Shown here: positions 9,943 through 18,522 of the stretch, piece after piece
How the letters are laid out: every line of letters starts with the position of its first letter
Numbering within the stretch: the first letter of the stretch is position 1
Origin: Burkholderiales bacterium
Lineage (GTDB): Bacteria; Pseudomonadota; Gammaproteobacteria; Burkholderiales; Eutrophovitaceae
Reading direction: 5' to 3'
Length of the DNA: 64,000 nucleotides
Assembly (NCBI GenBank): GCA_035560005.1
Contig: DATMAN010000101.1
Coordinates: 146,989 to 210,988 of the forward strand
The notes under the pieces: model-generated
Seen by the model: the letters and a program-made list of their open reading frames with translations, nothing else
Database searches by the model: none
Told to the model about the DNA's origin: nothing
Made by a program: the position numbers and the translations under genes

Positions 9943-10173
9943 ATGAAACGATTGATCGGTCTGCTGATGGTTACCCTGTTCTGCGCCACCTCCGTCTACA
10001 CCTTCGCGGCCGACGAGGCGGCGCAGCCAGCCAAACCCGAGCAGCACATGAAGGTCAAGAAACACAGCAAGAAGAAGCAGGAGCACGCGAGAAAAGAAGA
10101 AAAGAAGGAAGGCGCACCGGCCGCGACGCCGGCCACACCGGCCACGCCTGCGACGCCCGAGAAGAAGGGCTGA
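9943..10173 (+). CDS. Small lysine-rich secreted protein with TPA repeats
   Basis: 76 residues preceded by AAGGAGC. Residues 1-22 form a signal peptide (MKRLIGLLMVTLFCATSVYTFA). The mature part is about one third lysine (VKKHSKKKQEHARKEEKK) and ends in three Thr-Pro-Ala repeats before EKKG. Composition suggests a disordered periplasmic polycation that might bind envelope polyanions or nucleic acid. It has no recognisable domain. A strong terminator follows, so the gene is probably monocistronic. Confidence 0.7.
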   Translation: MKRLIGLLMVTLFCATSVYTFAADEAAQPAKPEQHMKVKKHSKKKQEHARKEEKKEGAPAATPATPATPATPEKKG

Positions 10174-10223
10174 TCGCAGCCGCACGGGTCGTTCGATCGG
10201 CGGACGACGCGCTCCGCCAACGC

Positions 10224-10259
10224 ACGGGCAGCGCATCTGCGCTGCCCGTTTTCTTTTCC
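10224..10259 (+). terminator. Rho-independent terminator after the lysine-rich gene
   Basis: A perfect 12-bp inverted repeat, ACGGGCAGCGCA (10224-10235) and its complement (10238-10249), with a two-base loop, followed by TTTCTTTTCC. Confidence 0.85.
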
Positions 10260-10459
10260 TCGCGCCGCCATTCCAGCGCAAGCCGCACGACAGTCGAGCT
10301 CGCGCCGGATCGTTGCGACGTGACGGGAATATGACCGTTCCAATTCCCGCGCGGCATGAAAGCTATGCCGGTCGCCGGGATTCTTTTCCGCTGCCGGCGC
10401 ACCTATATTGCACTGCGTCAGATGCGCGATGCGCGCACCTTCCGTGACAGGAGGCTTTC

Positions 10460-10615
10460 ATGGAATTGATTCTTGGCAGTCTGCGCGCCCTGATCGCTCG
10501 GGCGCTCAGCCGTTGGTACCACGCGAGCGATGCGACCAGGTCCACCGCAAGGAAGCTGGACCAGCGTCTGGGCGAGATCTACAGCCGGACGATGAGCGAG
10601 CGGCTTCACTTGTAG
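10460..10615 (+). CDS. 51-residue hypothetical protein
   Basis: A short frame with an excellent ribosome site (ACAGGAGG, seven bases before the ATG) that ends nine bases before the next gene, which also has its own ribosome site. The product starts MELILGSLRALIARALSRWY, an amphipathic hydrophobic-basic helix, and continues as a charged helix (RKLDQRLGEIYSRTMSERLHL). There is no clear membrane segment or known domain. Coupling to the secreted protein downstream suggests one operon. It may be a small regulatory or membrane-associated peptide; function is not assigned. Confidence 0.6.
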   Translation: MELILGSLRALIARALSRWYHASDATRSTARKLDQRLGEIYSRTMSERLHL

Positions 10616-10624
10616 GAGTGGCCC

Positions 10625-11086
10625 ATGAAACGAGTGAAATGGCTTGTAACGCTTGCTCTGGCGCTGGGGTTGTCCAACGGCGCCGTCGCGGCACGTGAGG
10701 GGGACGAGATCCAGTTCGCCGCTGTGGACTGGAAGTCCTACGAGCGGGTCGCGGACCGCATCACGCTGTGGATGACGCACAGCTATGATCAGACCGTAAC
10801 CCTGGCGCACGGCTTCTATCCGCACCGCTCGGAGCGAAGGCAGTATCTGATCGATTGCGACAGGCGCACCTACGCGATTGCCCAGTGGTTGCTGACCGAC
10901 CGCGCCGACGGTGCCGGCCAGGTCGTGTGGCACGCGCGCGTCGAAGACCCGCCGTTTTTCCCGTTCATCGCCGGCAGCTTCGAAGGCGCGGTGTTCCACG
11001 CTGCCTGCTCGATCGAACCCACGACCGCGGTCGCCGCGCGCGCCGCTCGGGCATTTCCCGGCGCGCCATCGCCCACCGCCAACTAG
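10625..11086 (+). CDS. Secreted protein, surface-adhesin-E-like domain
   Basis: 153 residues. TAGGAGTG precedes the ATG, and residues 1-22 are a signal peptide (LVTLALALGLSNGAVA). The mature part has a VDWKSYERVADRITLWMTHS strand-turn-strand, then YLIDCDRRTYAIAQW and FHAACSIEP. The two cysteines sit as in the protein encoded at 8665-9009, which suggests the same small beta fold with one disulfide. The tail is Ala/Pro-rich. It is the second gene of a two-gene unit with the 51-residue protein. Confidence 0.7.
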   Translation: MKRVKWLVTLALALGLSNGAVAAREGDEIQFAAVDWKSYERVADRITLWMTHSYDQTVTLAHGFYPHRSERRQYLIDCDRRTYAIAQWLLTDRADGAGQVVWHARVEDPPFFPFIAGSFEGAVFHAACSIEPTTAVAARAARAFPGAPSPTAN

Positions 11087-11238
11087 CACGCAAACCGGGA
11101 GGGCCGCAAGGCCCTCCACCGATTTCGCCTTCCAGACGAACCGAAAAGCACCCGGCGGCCGCTCCGAGCGCAGTTCGTCACGGTCGGCTGCGATCGGCGC
11201 ACGCGGCAGCGGCAGCGATCCTGCACAATGCCGTCTTC

Positions 11239-12405
11239 ATGACGGCCGCCCATCCGACCCTCTACGCGCTTGCCGCCGCCGCGTTCGTCTCCGGAGCCAA
11301 CCTGCGGCTCTTCGACGCCCTGCTGCCGACGATCGCGGAGGACTTCGCGGTGCCTGCGACCACCGCTTCGGCCACGGTGACCGCGTTCACGCTGGCCTAC
11401 GGGCTGTTCCAGCTGGTGCACGGACCGCTCGGCGATCGCATCGGCAAGCTCAAGGTCATCGCTGCCGCCTGCTTCATCGCCGCCGCGGCCTCGGTCGGTT
11501 CGGCCACCGCAGGATCACTCGGCACGCTGACCGCGATGCGGTTCATCACCGGAATCGGCGCCGGCGGCATCATTCCGCTCGCGCTGGCCTGGATCGGCGA
11601 TGCCACCCCTTACGAGCGGCGCCAGGCCACGCTGGGCCGCTTCATCGGCATCGTGCTCCTAGGCCACATTCTCGGTCCGGCGCTGGGCGGACTGTTCGCC
11701 CACTTCGTGTCCTGGCGCGCCGTGTTCCATGTGTTCGCGGCCCTGTTTCTCGCGGTGGGCGTGGTGCTCCTGATGCGCAACCGCAAGGCGCCGCTGCCGG
11801 TGAGCGCGCGCCGCAGCGGGCTCGTGCGCGGCCACCTCGAACTGCTCAAGGACCACTGGGTCCGCACGGTGCTCGTCACGGTCTGCCTGGAAGGCGCGCT
11901 GTTCTACGGCACCTTTGCCTACACCGGGGCCTACCTGAAAGACAAGTTCGACCTGTCCTACTTCACGATCGGGACGATCATTTCCGCCTTCGGCCTGGGC
12001 GGCGTGTGCTACAGCCTGCTGGTGCGCTGGCTGTTGCGCCAGCTCGGAGAAACCGGCCTGGTGCTGGGCGGCGGCATCCTGCTGCTGATCTGCTACCTCC
12101 TGCTGCCGCTGCTGCCGGCGTGGCAGGCGTTCTTTCCGCTGCTGATCGCCGCCGGCATCGGCTTCTACATGTTCCACAACACCATCCAGACCCGATCGAC
12201 CGAGATGGCGCCGCACGCGCGCGGCACGGCACTCGCGCTGCACGCCTTCTGCCTGTTCTTCGGCCAGGCGATCGGGGTGGCCATCGTCGGCCGCGGCATC
12301 GTCGGGATCGGCTATGGCTGGTGTTTCGCGCTGGCGGGAGTGGCGCTGGCTGTGCTCGGGCGCTTCTTCTCGCGCCGCATTGCCGCTCATCGTTGGGCTG
12401 GTTGA
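11239..12405 (+). CDS. MFS transporter, drug/metabolite efflux type
   Basis: 388 residues with about twelve hydrophobic segments. The motif between helices 2 and 3 reads GPLGDRIGKLKVI (consensus GxLaDrxGrkxxl), and a motif-C-like proline-glycine stretch occurs in helix 5 (GHILGPALGGLFA). The central loop RNRKAPLPVSARRSG separates the halves. This pattern belongs to 12-helix DHA-type exporters. The substrate is unknown. No ribosome site stands out before the ATG, but it is the only start that gives a normal N-terminus. Convergent with the FAD reductase gene 48 bases downstream. Confidence 0.85.
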   Translation: MTAAHPTLYALAAAAFVSGANLRLFDALLPTIAEDFAVPATTASATVTAFTLAYGLFQLVHGPLGDRIGKLKVIAAACFIAAAASVGSATAGSLGTLTAMRFITGIGAGGIIPLALAWIGDATPYERRQATLGRFIGIVLLGHILGPALGGLFAHFVSWRAVFHVFAALFLAVGVVLLMRNRKAPLPVSARRSGLVRGHLELLKDHWVRTVLVTVCLEGALFYGTFAYTGAYLKDKFDLSYFTIGTIISAFGLGGVCYSLLVRWLLRQLGETGLVLGGGILLLICYLLLPLLPAWQAFFPLLIAAGIGFYMFHNTIQTRSTEMAPHARGTALALHAFCLFFGQAIGVAIVGRGIVGIGYGWCFALAGVALAVLGRFFSRRIAAHRWAG

Positions 12406-12453
12406 AGGGGCTCGTCCCCGGTCCCCGGGTGGTTCGATTGTTCCGTATCGGTT

Positions 12454-13782
12454 TCACTGCGGATGCGCAACGCACTTGGCGTACAGATCGCCCAGCCTGC
12501 CTTCCGGGTCGTAGTTGCGCTTCAGGCGCCGATAGGCCTCACCGTTGTAGATCCGGTCAAAATCCTCGCGTGAGAGAAAGGTGGACGAGTACAGCATCTT
12601 CACCCCGCCGCGGGCAAAACATTCGCGGTCCATGATGCGGGTGTACCAGTAGTCGCCCTTTTCCGGCCGCTTCTTCACCTGGCAGTAGCAACCGAGGTTG
12701 TAGTACAAGGTGTTCGCCGGCACGGGATAGAGGGTCGGAGAGCGGGGCGTGCGGATCGGCGTGACGATCCACGGTTTTCCTCCCAGATCCACTTCACGCA
12801 GCGCAAAGCGCGTCAATTCGGCCGCCTGCTCCCAGGGCACTTCCCAGTCCTGAATCAGCGGTTCCTCCTCGTCCTTGGCTGTCCAAGGCAGCCACTGCAG
12901 CAACGCGTGCTTGCGCTGCGTGTAGCGCTTGTAGAAGCCGGAATTGCGCAGCCGCGCCGGGGCGAAGCGGCGGAACACCCGGTAGGGCCAGCCCTCCGGG
13001 ATGTTCCAGAACCATTCCGGGTCGTAGCGGAACAGGTAGTCCTTGGTAGTGAGGTAGACGTCGGGCTGCTCCTGGATGAGCTTGTAGAAGATGTTCCGGC
13101 GCAGGATGTCGTCCACCCGGGGGGCGCGGTCGACGAAGCGCGACAGCGTCAGATAGAGCCTGCGCGCGTCGAAGAAGATGCCTTCGATGAAGTCGATGTC
13201 TTCACGCAGCGTGGCGGCGCGCATCGCATCCAGGAAGGCGTCGAGGTCCGTGTAGCGCGCGGTCCCCAGATGCACGTAGGGCTTCGCCGGCATCAGGCGC
13301 ATCTTCGCGCGGAGGATGTAGCCGAGCGTGCCGTAGGAGTTCGGCAGCCCGTAGAACAGGTCGCTGTACTCGTTGTCCGGCCGACAGAGAACGACCCGCC
13401 CGCCCGGCAGCAGCACCTCCGCTTCCAGCAGGCCGTCGTGCACGAAACCGTAGCGGAAGCAGTTGGACTCGATGCCGATGCCGACCGTCGCACCGCCGAT
13501 CGTGATGTGCTTGAGCTCGGGTGTGACGCACGGAACGCATCCCTGCGGGAGCGTGTAGTCGACGATGGCTTCGAACGTCGCCGAGCCCTCGACGTCGAGA
13601 ACCCGCGCCTCGCTGTCGAGCGCGAGGCAGTGGCTGAAGCGGCTCAGATCGAGGCCGCGGCCGCCTTGCACCCGCGGCGTGTAGCGGAACAGGTTCGAGC
13701 TGGTGCGCTTGCGCACGCCGGTCGCGACGCGCCCGCGCATCGAGTCCAGCAGAGCGGCTTTGCGCGCTTCGAAGGTTCGCAC
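12454..13782 (-). CDS. FAD-binding reductase of the DHCR24/TmsA type
   Basis: 442 residues from GTG 13782, only 8 bases after the stop of the methyltransferase gene; the open frame further upstream is that gene's shadow. The FAD-binding type-4 domain occupies roughly 40-190, with VLDVEGSATFEAIVDYTLP, HITIGGATVGIGIESNCFRYG and LPGGRVVLCRPDNEYSDLFY, the pattern of 24-dehydrocholesterol-reductase-like enzymes. In actinobacteria a protein of this type (TmsA/BfaA) reduces the 10-methylene fatty acyl chain made by a Cfa-like methyltransferase. The order methyltransferase then reductase suggests the same chemistry here. Alternative: a flavin oxidase acting on another lipid. Confidence 0.82.
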   Translation of the reverse strand: MRTFEARKAALLDSMRGRVATGVRKRTSSNLFRYTPRVQGGRGLDLSRFSHCLALDSEARVLDVEGSATFEAIVDYTLPQGCVPCVTPELKHITIGGATVGIGIESNCFRYGFVHDGLLEAEVLLPGGRVVLCRPDNEYSDLFYGLPNSYGTLGYILRAKMRLMPAKPYVHLGTARYTDLDAFLDAMRAATLREDIDFIEGIFFDARRLYLTLSRFVDRAPRVDDILRRNIFYKLIQEQPDVYLTTKDYLFRYDPEWFWNIPEGWPYRVFRRFAPARLRNSGFYKRYTQRKHALLQWLPWTAKDEEEPLIQDWEVPWEQAAELTRFALREVDLGGKPWIVTPIRTPRSPTLYPVPANTLYYNLGCYCQVKKRPEKGDYWYTRIMDRECFARGGVKMLYSSTFLSREDFDRIYNGEAYRRLKRNYDPEGRLGDLYAKCVAHPQ

Positions 13783-13790
13783 GCCAGCAC

Positions 13791-15053
13791 CTAGACCGCG
13801 GAAGGCGCGCCCTCGGGCGCCTGCGAGCGCTGCGCCAGCCGCTGCAGATCGTCCTGGTAGAGGAACGCCCGGCTCATCGGGTAGCTGTCCTTCGAGATAT
13901 TGCCCTTGCTGAAAAGCACCTGGAACAGATGCGTGCGCGAGTGTACCGAGCGGAACATCTCCGCGCAGGACACCAGATAGGTGCGCCACACGCGCCGGAA
14001 GCGCTCGTCGAACTTCTTCGGGTCGAGCAGCTCGATCTCCTTCCAGTGCCGGTCGAAGCGCTCGGTCCACGCATCGAGCGTCAATGCGTAGTGCCGGCGC
14101 AGGTTCTCGATGTCGATGATCTCCAGCCCGCACGCTTCCATGGCCGCGATGGTCTGCGCCAGGCTGGGAATCCAGCCGCCGGGGAAGACGTGCTCACGGA
14201 TGTAGAACTCCGTGTCGCGCACGCCCACGTGCCCGATGAAGTGCAGCATCCCGAGCCCGCCCGGCTTGAGAAAGTCGGCGTGCGCCCTGACGACTTCGCG
14301 AAGCTGGTCGCGCCCGGCGTGTTCCAGCACGCCGATCGACACCACCTTGTCGAACTGGGCGTGGACTTCGCGGAAGTCGGCTTCCCGCACCTCCAGCCGT
14401 TCGGTCATGCCGCGCCTCCGGATCTCCTCGCGCAGCCATTCCACCTGCTCGGTCGTCGTGTTGACGCCACAGGCGCGCACGCCGTGATGCTGCGCCGCGT
14501 GGAACATGAAGCCGCCGAATCCGCAGCCGATGTCCACGACGCTTTCGCCCGGCTTGAGCCGCACCTTGCGGCACACGTGTTCCACCTTGTTGCGCTGCGC
14601 CTCCTCGAGGGTCTTCGTGCCCTCCTTCCAGTAGGCGCAGGTATACATCATCAGCTCGCGATCGAGCCAGTAGCCGTAGAAGTCCGCGCCGTGTCCATAG
14701 TGGAAGCGCGCGTTGGCCTTTGCCTGTTCGACGGAGCGGTTCGAGCGCCGCAGCTCGTGCCACTGGTTGCGCAGCCACACCAGCGGTCCCGGGCGCCGAT
14801 CGAACCCGCTCTCGAAGCCGACGCGGAACGCCTGACCGAAATCGCCTTCGATGTCGATCGCCCCGTCGAAGTAGGATTCCAGCATTCCGACGTGGCCGAA
14901 CGCCAGCGTCCGCAGTTGCGCGCCAACGGTCTTGAAGTGGAAACTGACCAGGGGATCGCCGGGGCGGTTCTGCCAGGTCGAACCGTCGGCGAACCTCACG
15001 CGGAAGCAGACCTCGGTGGCGTTGCCCAGACGCTGAATCAAGCCCTTGAACAT
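13791..15053 (-). CDS. Cyclopropane-fatty-acid-synthase-family SAM methyltransferase (Cfa/TmsB-like)
   Basis: 420 residues. AAGGAG lies nine bases before the ATG at 15053. An N-terminal lipid-binding domain (about 1-105) precedes the RFHYGHGADFYGYWLDREL segment (116-134), YTCAYW with C139, the SAM motif VVDIGCGFGGF (172-182), VLEHAG with E244 and LHFIGH around 270-275. These correspond to the bicarbonate-site residues of E. coli CFA synthase, so the enzyme should be active. It transfers a methylene group from SAM to unsaturated phospholipid acyl chains. The adjacent reductase suggests 10-methyl rather than cyclopropane products. Its start is 28 bases from the divergent lipoprotein start. Confidence 0.88.
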   Translation of the reverse strand: MFKGLIQRLGNATEVCFRVRFADGSTWQNRPGDPLVSFHFKTVGAQLRTLAFGHVGMLESYFDGAIDIEGDFGQAFRVGFESGFDRRPGPLVWLRNQWHELRRSNRSVEQAKANARFHYGHGADFYGYWLDRELMMYTCAYWKEGTKTLEEAQRNKVEHVCRKVRLKPGESVVDIGCGFGGFMFHAAQHHGVRACGVNTTTEQVEWLREEIRRRGMTERLEVREADFREVHAQFDKVVSIGVLEHAGRDQLREVVRAHADFLKPGGLGMLHFIGHVGVRDTEFYIREHVFPGGWIPSLAQTIAAMEACGLEIIDIENLRRHYALTLDAWTERFDRHWKEIELLDPKKFDERFRRVWRTYLVSCAEMFRSVHSRTHLFQVLFSKGNISKDSYPMSRAFLYQDDLQRLAQRSQAPEGAPSAV

Positions 15054-15081
15054 GCGGCGACTCCTTGGCAATTTTGGCGAA

Positions 15082-16311
15082 ATGATAGCGGTGGGGCGCA
15101 AGAATGGCAGGTCCCGGAGCTTGGCGCGTCCGGCCGTCGCCGGGCCCTTTGCCCTCGCCTGTCTGTTGTGGCTGGGCGGCTGCGCCACGGGACGCAATTA
15201 CGAAGCGCTGCTCGCGCTGGGCGACATCGCGGCCGGCACAGGACCCAGCCGGCTCAAGAAAATTACCCCAGAACCCACTCGCGCCACGGTGAGCTACGAG
15301 GCGGCAGGCCACACCTACCGTGCCGATCTTTATCTGCCGGGCGGTGGCCGGGTCGAGGCCGGGATCGTACTGGTGCCGGGCGCCGTTCCGGAAGGAAAGG
15401 ACGACGAGCGTCTGGTCGCGCTCGCGAAGACGTTCGCCCGGCTGCGCTACGCCGTGCTGGCGCCCGAGTTGAGCGGCTACCGCGAACTGAAGATCGGCCC
15501 GCGCCACGTGCGCGAAGTCGCGGAAGCGGTGCGCCATCTTGCCAGCCGGCAGGAGTGGGCGCCGGAGGGGCGCGTGGGCATCGGCGCGTTCAGTTACGGC
15601 GCCGGACCGGCCATAGCGGCCGCCCTGGAGGACGACGTGCGAGGCCGAGTACGGTTCGTGCTCGCGGTCGGGGGCTACTACAATCTCAGAAGCGCGCTGC
15701 GCTTCCTCACCACCGGAGCGTTCGAGGAGAACGGCAAGCTGCGCCGGCTCGAGGCGAGCGAATACGGAAAGCTCGTCTTCATCCGCAGCACCATGGATCT
15801 GCTTGCGCAAGCCGGCGATCGCGCTGCGTTCGAGGCGATGATCCAGGCCAAGCTCAAGGATCCGACCGCCGACGTGTCCGCGCTGGCGCGAGCGCTCGAC
15901 CCGGAGGGTCTTGCGGTATACCGGCTGCTGTCCAATAGCGATCCTGCGCAGACGCAGCGCCTGATCGCAGCCCTGCCCGCCAGGATCGTGGAAACCATCG
16001 ATGCGCTCACGCTGGACAACAAGCCGCTGTCGAAACTGCAGGCGCGTCTGATCCTCGTCCATGGCAGGGACGATCGGCTCATCCCATACAGCGAAAGCCT
16101 TGCGCTCGCCAAGTCCGTCGCGCCGGGCCAGGCCAGAGTCTTCCTGATCCATCACATCCTGAGCCATGTCGACCTGGGCATGTCGCACCTGTTCTCGCGG
16201 CGTTTCTGGAGCGAAGAATTGCCCGACGCCTGGCGGCTGTGGCGCGCCCAGGTCTTGGTGCTGAAAGAGCGCGACCTCTCCGCGGCGGCAGCCCGCGCAG
16301 ATGCCGACTAG
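15082..16311 (+). CDS. Alpha/beta-hydrolase lipoprotein
   Basis: 409 residues. A basic N-terminus and hydrophobic stretch lead to a lipobox ending LGG before C34, so the mature protein is probably anchored to a membrane. The hydrolase core shows the nucleophile elbow GAFSYGAG, the acid in VHGRDDRLIPY and the histidine in HILSHVDLG. The middle is a long helical cap. TTG 15046 and ATG 15052 are alternative in-frame starts that overlap the cfa start codon; I prefer ATG 15082. Divergence from the Cfa-like gene and proximity to glycolipid genes suggest an esterase or lipase for envelope lipids, which is inference only. Confidence 0.75.
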   Translation: MIAVGRKNGRSRSLARPAVAGPFALACLLWLGGCATGRNYEALLALGDIAAGTGPSRLKKITPEPTRATVSYEAAGHTYRADLYLPGGGRVEAGIVLVPGAVPEGKDDERLVALAKTFARLRYAVLAPELSGYRELKIGPRHVREVAEAVRHLASRQEWAPEGRVGIGAFSYGAGPAIAAALEDDVRGRVRFVLAVGGYYNLRSALRFLTTGAFEENGKLRRLEASEYGKLVFIRSTMDLLAQAGDRAAFEAMIQAKLKDPTADVSALARALDPEGLAVYRLLSNSDPAQTQRLIAALPARIVETIDALTLDNKPLSKLQARLILVHGRDDRLIPYSESLALAKSVAPGQARVFLIHHILSHVDLGMSHLFSRRFWSEELPDAWRLWRAQVLVLKERDLSAAAARADAD

Positions 16312-16366
16312 AATGCGTATCCGATTGCAGCCCCTCGCCTGACGCGCTCGGAACTCGCGGCCGCGG

Positions 16367-17920
16367 ATGACTGTCGCATGGGGGCGACGCTTGACCGCTA
16401 CGCGCGTCGCGGGTGAAAGTCCGCGGCGCATGGAACGAATGACACAGAAGAATCCCCTGGGGCTCGCCGCGGTCCATGCCGCGCGCATCGCCGATCTCTT
16501 CGCCCATGCGCGCAGCATGATGGCGACGCCATTGCCCTGGCCGGCGTCGTGGGAACTGAAATCGGAGCAGACCGCCGCCGCGAGCGAAGAGTGCCCGCGC
16601 ATCCTGCTGCTCACCTCCAGTCTCGGCTACGGTCATGTGCGGGCCGCGCTCGCCATCGAGGCCGCGCTGCGCGAACGGCTCCCGGGCGCCGTCGTCCGCA
16701 CGCTGGATTTCTGGTCGTTGATGGACGACCGGGTCGCCTGGGCGGTGCGCAGTACTTACCTGCAACTGATCGAGCAGCATCCGCTGCTCTTCGACCGGAT
16801 CTATCGTCTCGACCAGCGAACCTGGCGCGATATTCTGGAGAGCCGCGAACCTTTACCCGCTTCGATCGCGGAAGTGGCTGCACTGGTTCCTCCCACAAGC
16901 GGTGCCATGAGCGATTCGCCCCGGGACGCGTGGCATCCTTCCGACCGCCTGCTTCTGCGCCTGCTCGGTGCCACGCTCTCCAGCCGCGCGCGCGGCATGC
17001 CGGGCAACGGGCGTCTGTTGCGCCTGGCGCTGGTGAGCTGGACATGGCGCCGGCTCGCGCGGCGCCTTGCCCAGCGGGTGCAGGCCTTCGATCCGCACGC
17101 GATCATCGCCACACAGATGAATCCAGCGGCGCTGCTGTCCTCGGCGAAGCGGCGCCGATCCATGGATGTTCCCACGATCTGCGTTGCGACGGATTTCGGC
17201 CTGCACGATTTCTGGATTCAGCCGGGGGTCGATCGTTACTGCGTCGCGCACGAATCGATCGCGAGAGCGCAACGCCAGCGTCTCGACGCGAACAAGGTTC
17301 TTGCCACCGGTATTCCCCTGATGCCCGGCTTCCTTCAGCCGCCGGCCGCGCGCGAGGCACGGCAGGCACTGGGGCTCGACACCGATTCTCCGGTGGTGCT
17401 CGTGGCCGGAGGCGGGCTCGGACTGGGGGTGGACGCGGCGGCGGAAAAGCTGCTGACCAGTCCGCTGCGCTTGCAGATCCTGGCGGTCGCGGCACACAAC
17501 AGCACGACCCATCGCTGCCTCTCGGCGCTGGCAGAGCATCATCGGGGACGGATCCGGTTGTGGGAGTGGACCGAGCGCATGGAACTGCTCATTCGCGCGG
17601 CGGACATCGTGGTGGGCAAACCAGGTGGACTCACCGTCGCGGAAGCCCTGGCCTGCGGGCGACCCCTGATCGCCACCCGTGCGCTGCGCGGACAGGAAGG
17701 GTTCAACGTGCGTTTCCTGGAGGAACATGAGGTGGGACGCCTGGTCTCCGAAAACGATCTGGTCGCCGCCATCGACGCATTGCTGGCCGATCGACTCTTG
17801 TTGACGCGGATGCAGGAGCGGGCGTGGCTGCTGGGCCGGCGCGATGGCGCCGATCGCATCGCAGAGCTGGCGCTCTCGCTGGCCGGACCTCGGGTACGCA
17901 GGGAGGTTCGCAGGCGCTGA
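16367..17920 (+). CDS. GT28 glycosyltransferase, MGDG-synthase/UgtP-like
   Basis: 517 residues. The N-terminal acceptor domain opens with ILLLTSSLGYGHVRAALAI (GYGH near residue 88), as in monogalactosyldiacylglycerol synthases and UgtP. The C-terminal nucleotide-sugar domain contains VVLVAGGGLGLG and GKPGGLTVAEALACGRPLI, the UDP-sugar site. A central insert of about 100 residues contains IIATQMNPAALLSSA. It probably moves a hexose from a UDP-sugar to diacylglycerol or a related lipid on the inner membrane. The true start is uncertain: ATG 16430 or 16439 are alternatives and none has a clear ribosome site. Its stop overlaps the next start (TGATG). Confidence 0.85.
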   Translation: MTVAWGRRLTATRVAGESPRRMERMTQKNPLGLAAVHAARIADLFAHARSMMATPLPWPASWELKSEQTAAASEECPRILLLTSSLGYGHVRAALAIEAALRERLPGAVVRTLDFWSLMDDRVAWAVRSTYLQLIEQHPLLFDRIYRLDQRTWRDILESREPLPASIAEVAALVPPTSGAMSDSPRDAWHPSDRLLLRLLGATLSSRARGMPGNGRLLRLALVSWTWRRLARRLAQRVQAFDPHAIIATQMNPAALLSSAKRRRSMDVPTICVATDFGLHDFWIQPGVDRYCVAHESIARAQRQRLDANKVLATGIPLMPGFLQPPAAREARQALGLDTDSPVVLVAGGGLGLGVDAAAEKLLTSPLRLQILAVAAHNSTTHRCLSALAEHHRGRIRLWEWTERMELLIRAADIVVGKPGGLTVAEALACGRPLIATRALRGQEGFNVRFLEEHEVGRLVSENDLVAAIDALLADRLLLTRMQERAWLLGRRDGADRIAELALSLAGPRVRREVRRR

Positions 17921-18522
17921 TGGATTGGCTGCGCCAGGTGCTGCGGGAAGTGCTGCGGCAGATCGACCGCCGCTACCAGCGCGCGCACCGCCTGCAGGCG
18001 GCAGGACCCGTGCTCTTCGTGGGGCGCGCCAGATACCGCGGACCGGTGATGCAGTTCGCCGACGATACGCTGCTCGAGCCGGGCGATGATGTGGGCATGT
18101 TGCACTTCAACAATGAGCGCTTCACCCGGATCGAAGGCGGCTCTTCACGCAGCACGGCGCTCGAGTTCGCACGCCTGATGATCCAGTCCCTGCACCACCT
18201 CGCCCACAAAGCGCGCACCGACCCGGCGCTTTCCGACCTCGCGGTCTTTCACGCCGTGAGCTGGCTTCCCGCCCACGGCGAACGCATCGGGTTTATCTGT
18301 GCACCCTATCCCGAAGGCTTGAAGAAGCGCTGGATGACACTGCACTTCAAGCTGCTGGTCTGGGCCTTCGCGCCGGCACGCGACAGTCGCTCGGCCTGGC
18401 CCGACCCGCACTACTTTTGGCTGACGCGCAAGGAACTGCTGAGGAGATTCCCGGAAAGTGACCAGGAGCCCGATGACATCGACCGCAGAAGCTACCGGCG
18501 TGCTGGCGCGCGGTCCGGCTGA
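17920..18522 (+). CDS. YkoP-like protein coupled to glycolipid and deacetylase genes
   Basis: 200 residues, starting on the last base of the glycosyltransferase gene and overlapping the deacetylase gene by 50 bases, so all three should be translated together. Visible elements are an N-terminal basic amphipathic helix, a beta segment with FADDTLLEPGDDVGMLHFNN, and a C-terminal YWFLTRKELL-like segment (HYFWLTRKELLRRF). Length and context match the YkoP-like domain that accompanies polysaccharide deacetylases in other bacteria (from memory, not checked). No catalytic motif stands out. It may position the lipid substrate. Confidence 0.65.
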   Translation: MDWLRQVLREVLRQIDRRYQRAHRLQAAGPVLFVGRARYRGPVMQFADDTLLEPGDDVGMLHFNNERFTRIEGGSSRSTALEFARLMIQSLHHLAHKARTDPALSDLAVFHAVSWLPAHGERIGFICAPYPEGLKKRWMTLHFKLLVWAFAPARDSRSAWPDPHYFWLTRKELLRRFPESDQEPDDIDRRSYRRAGARSG

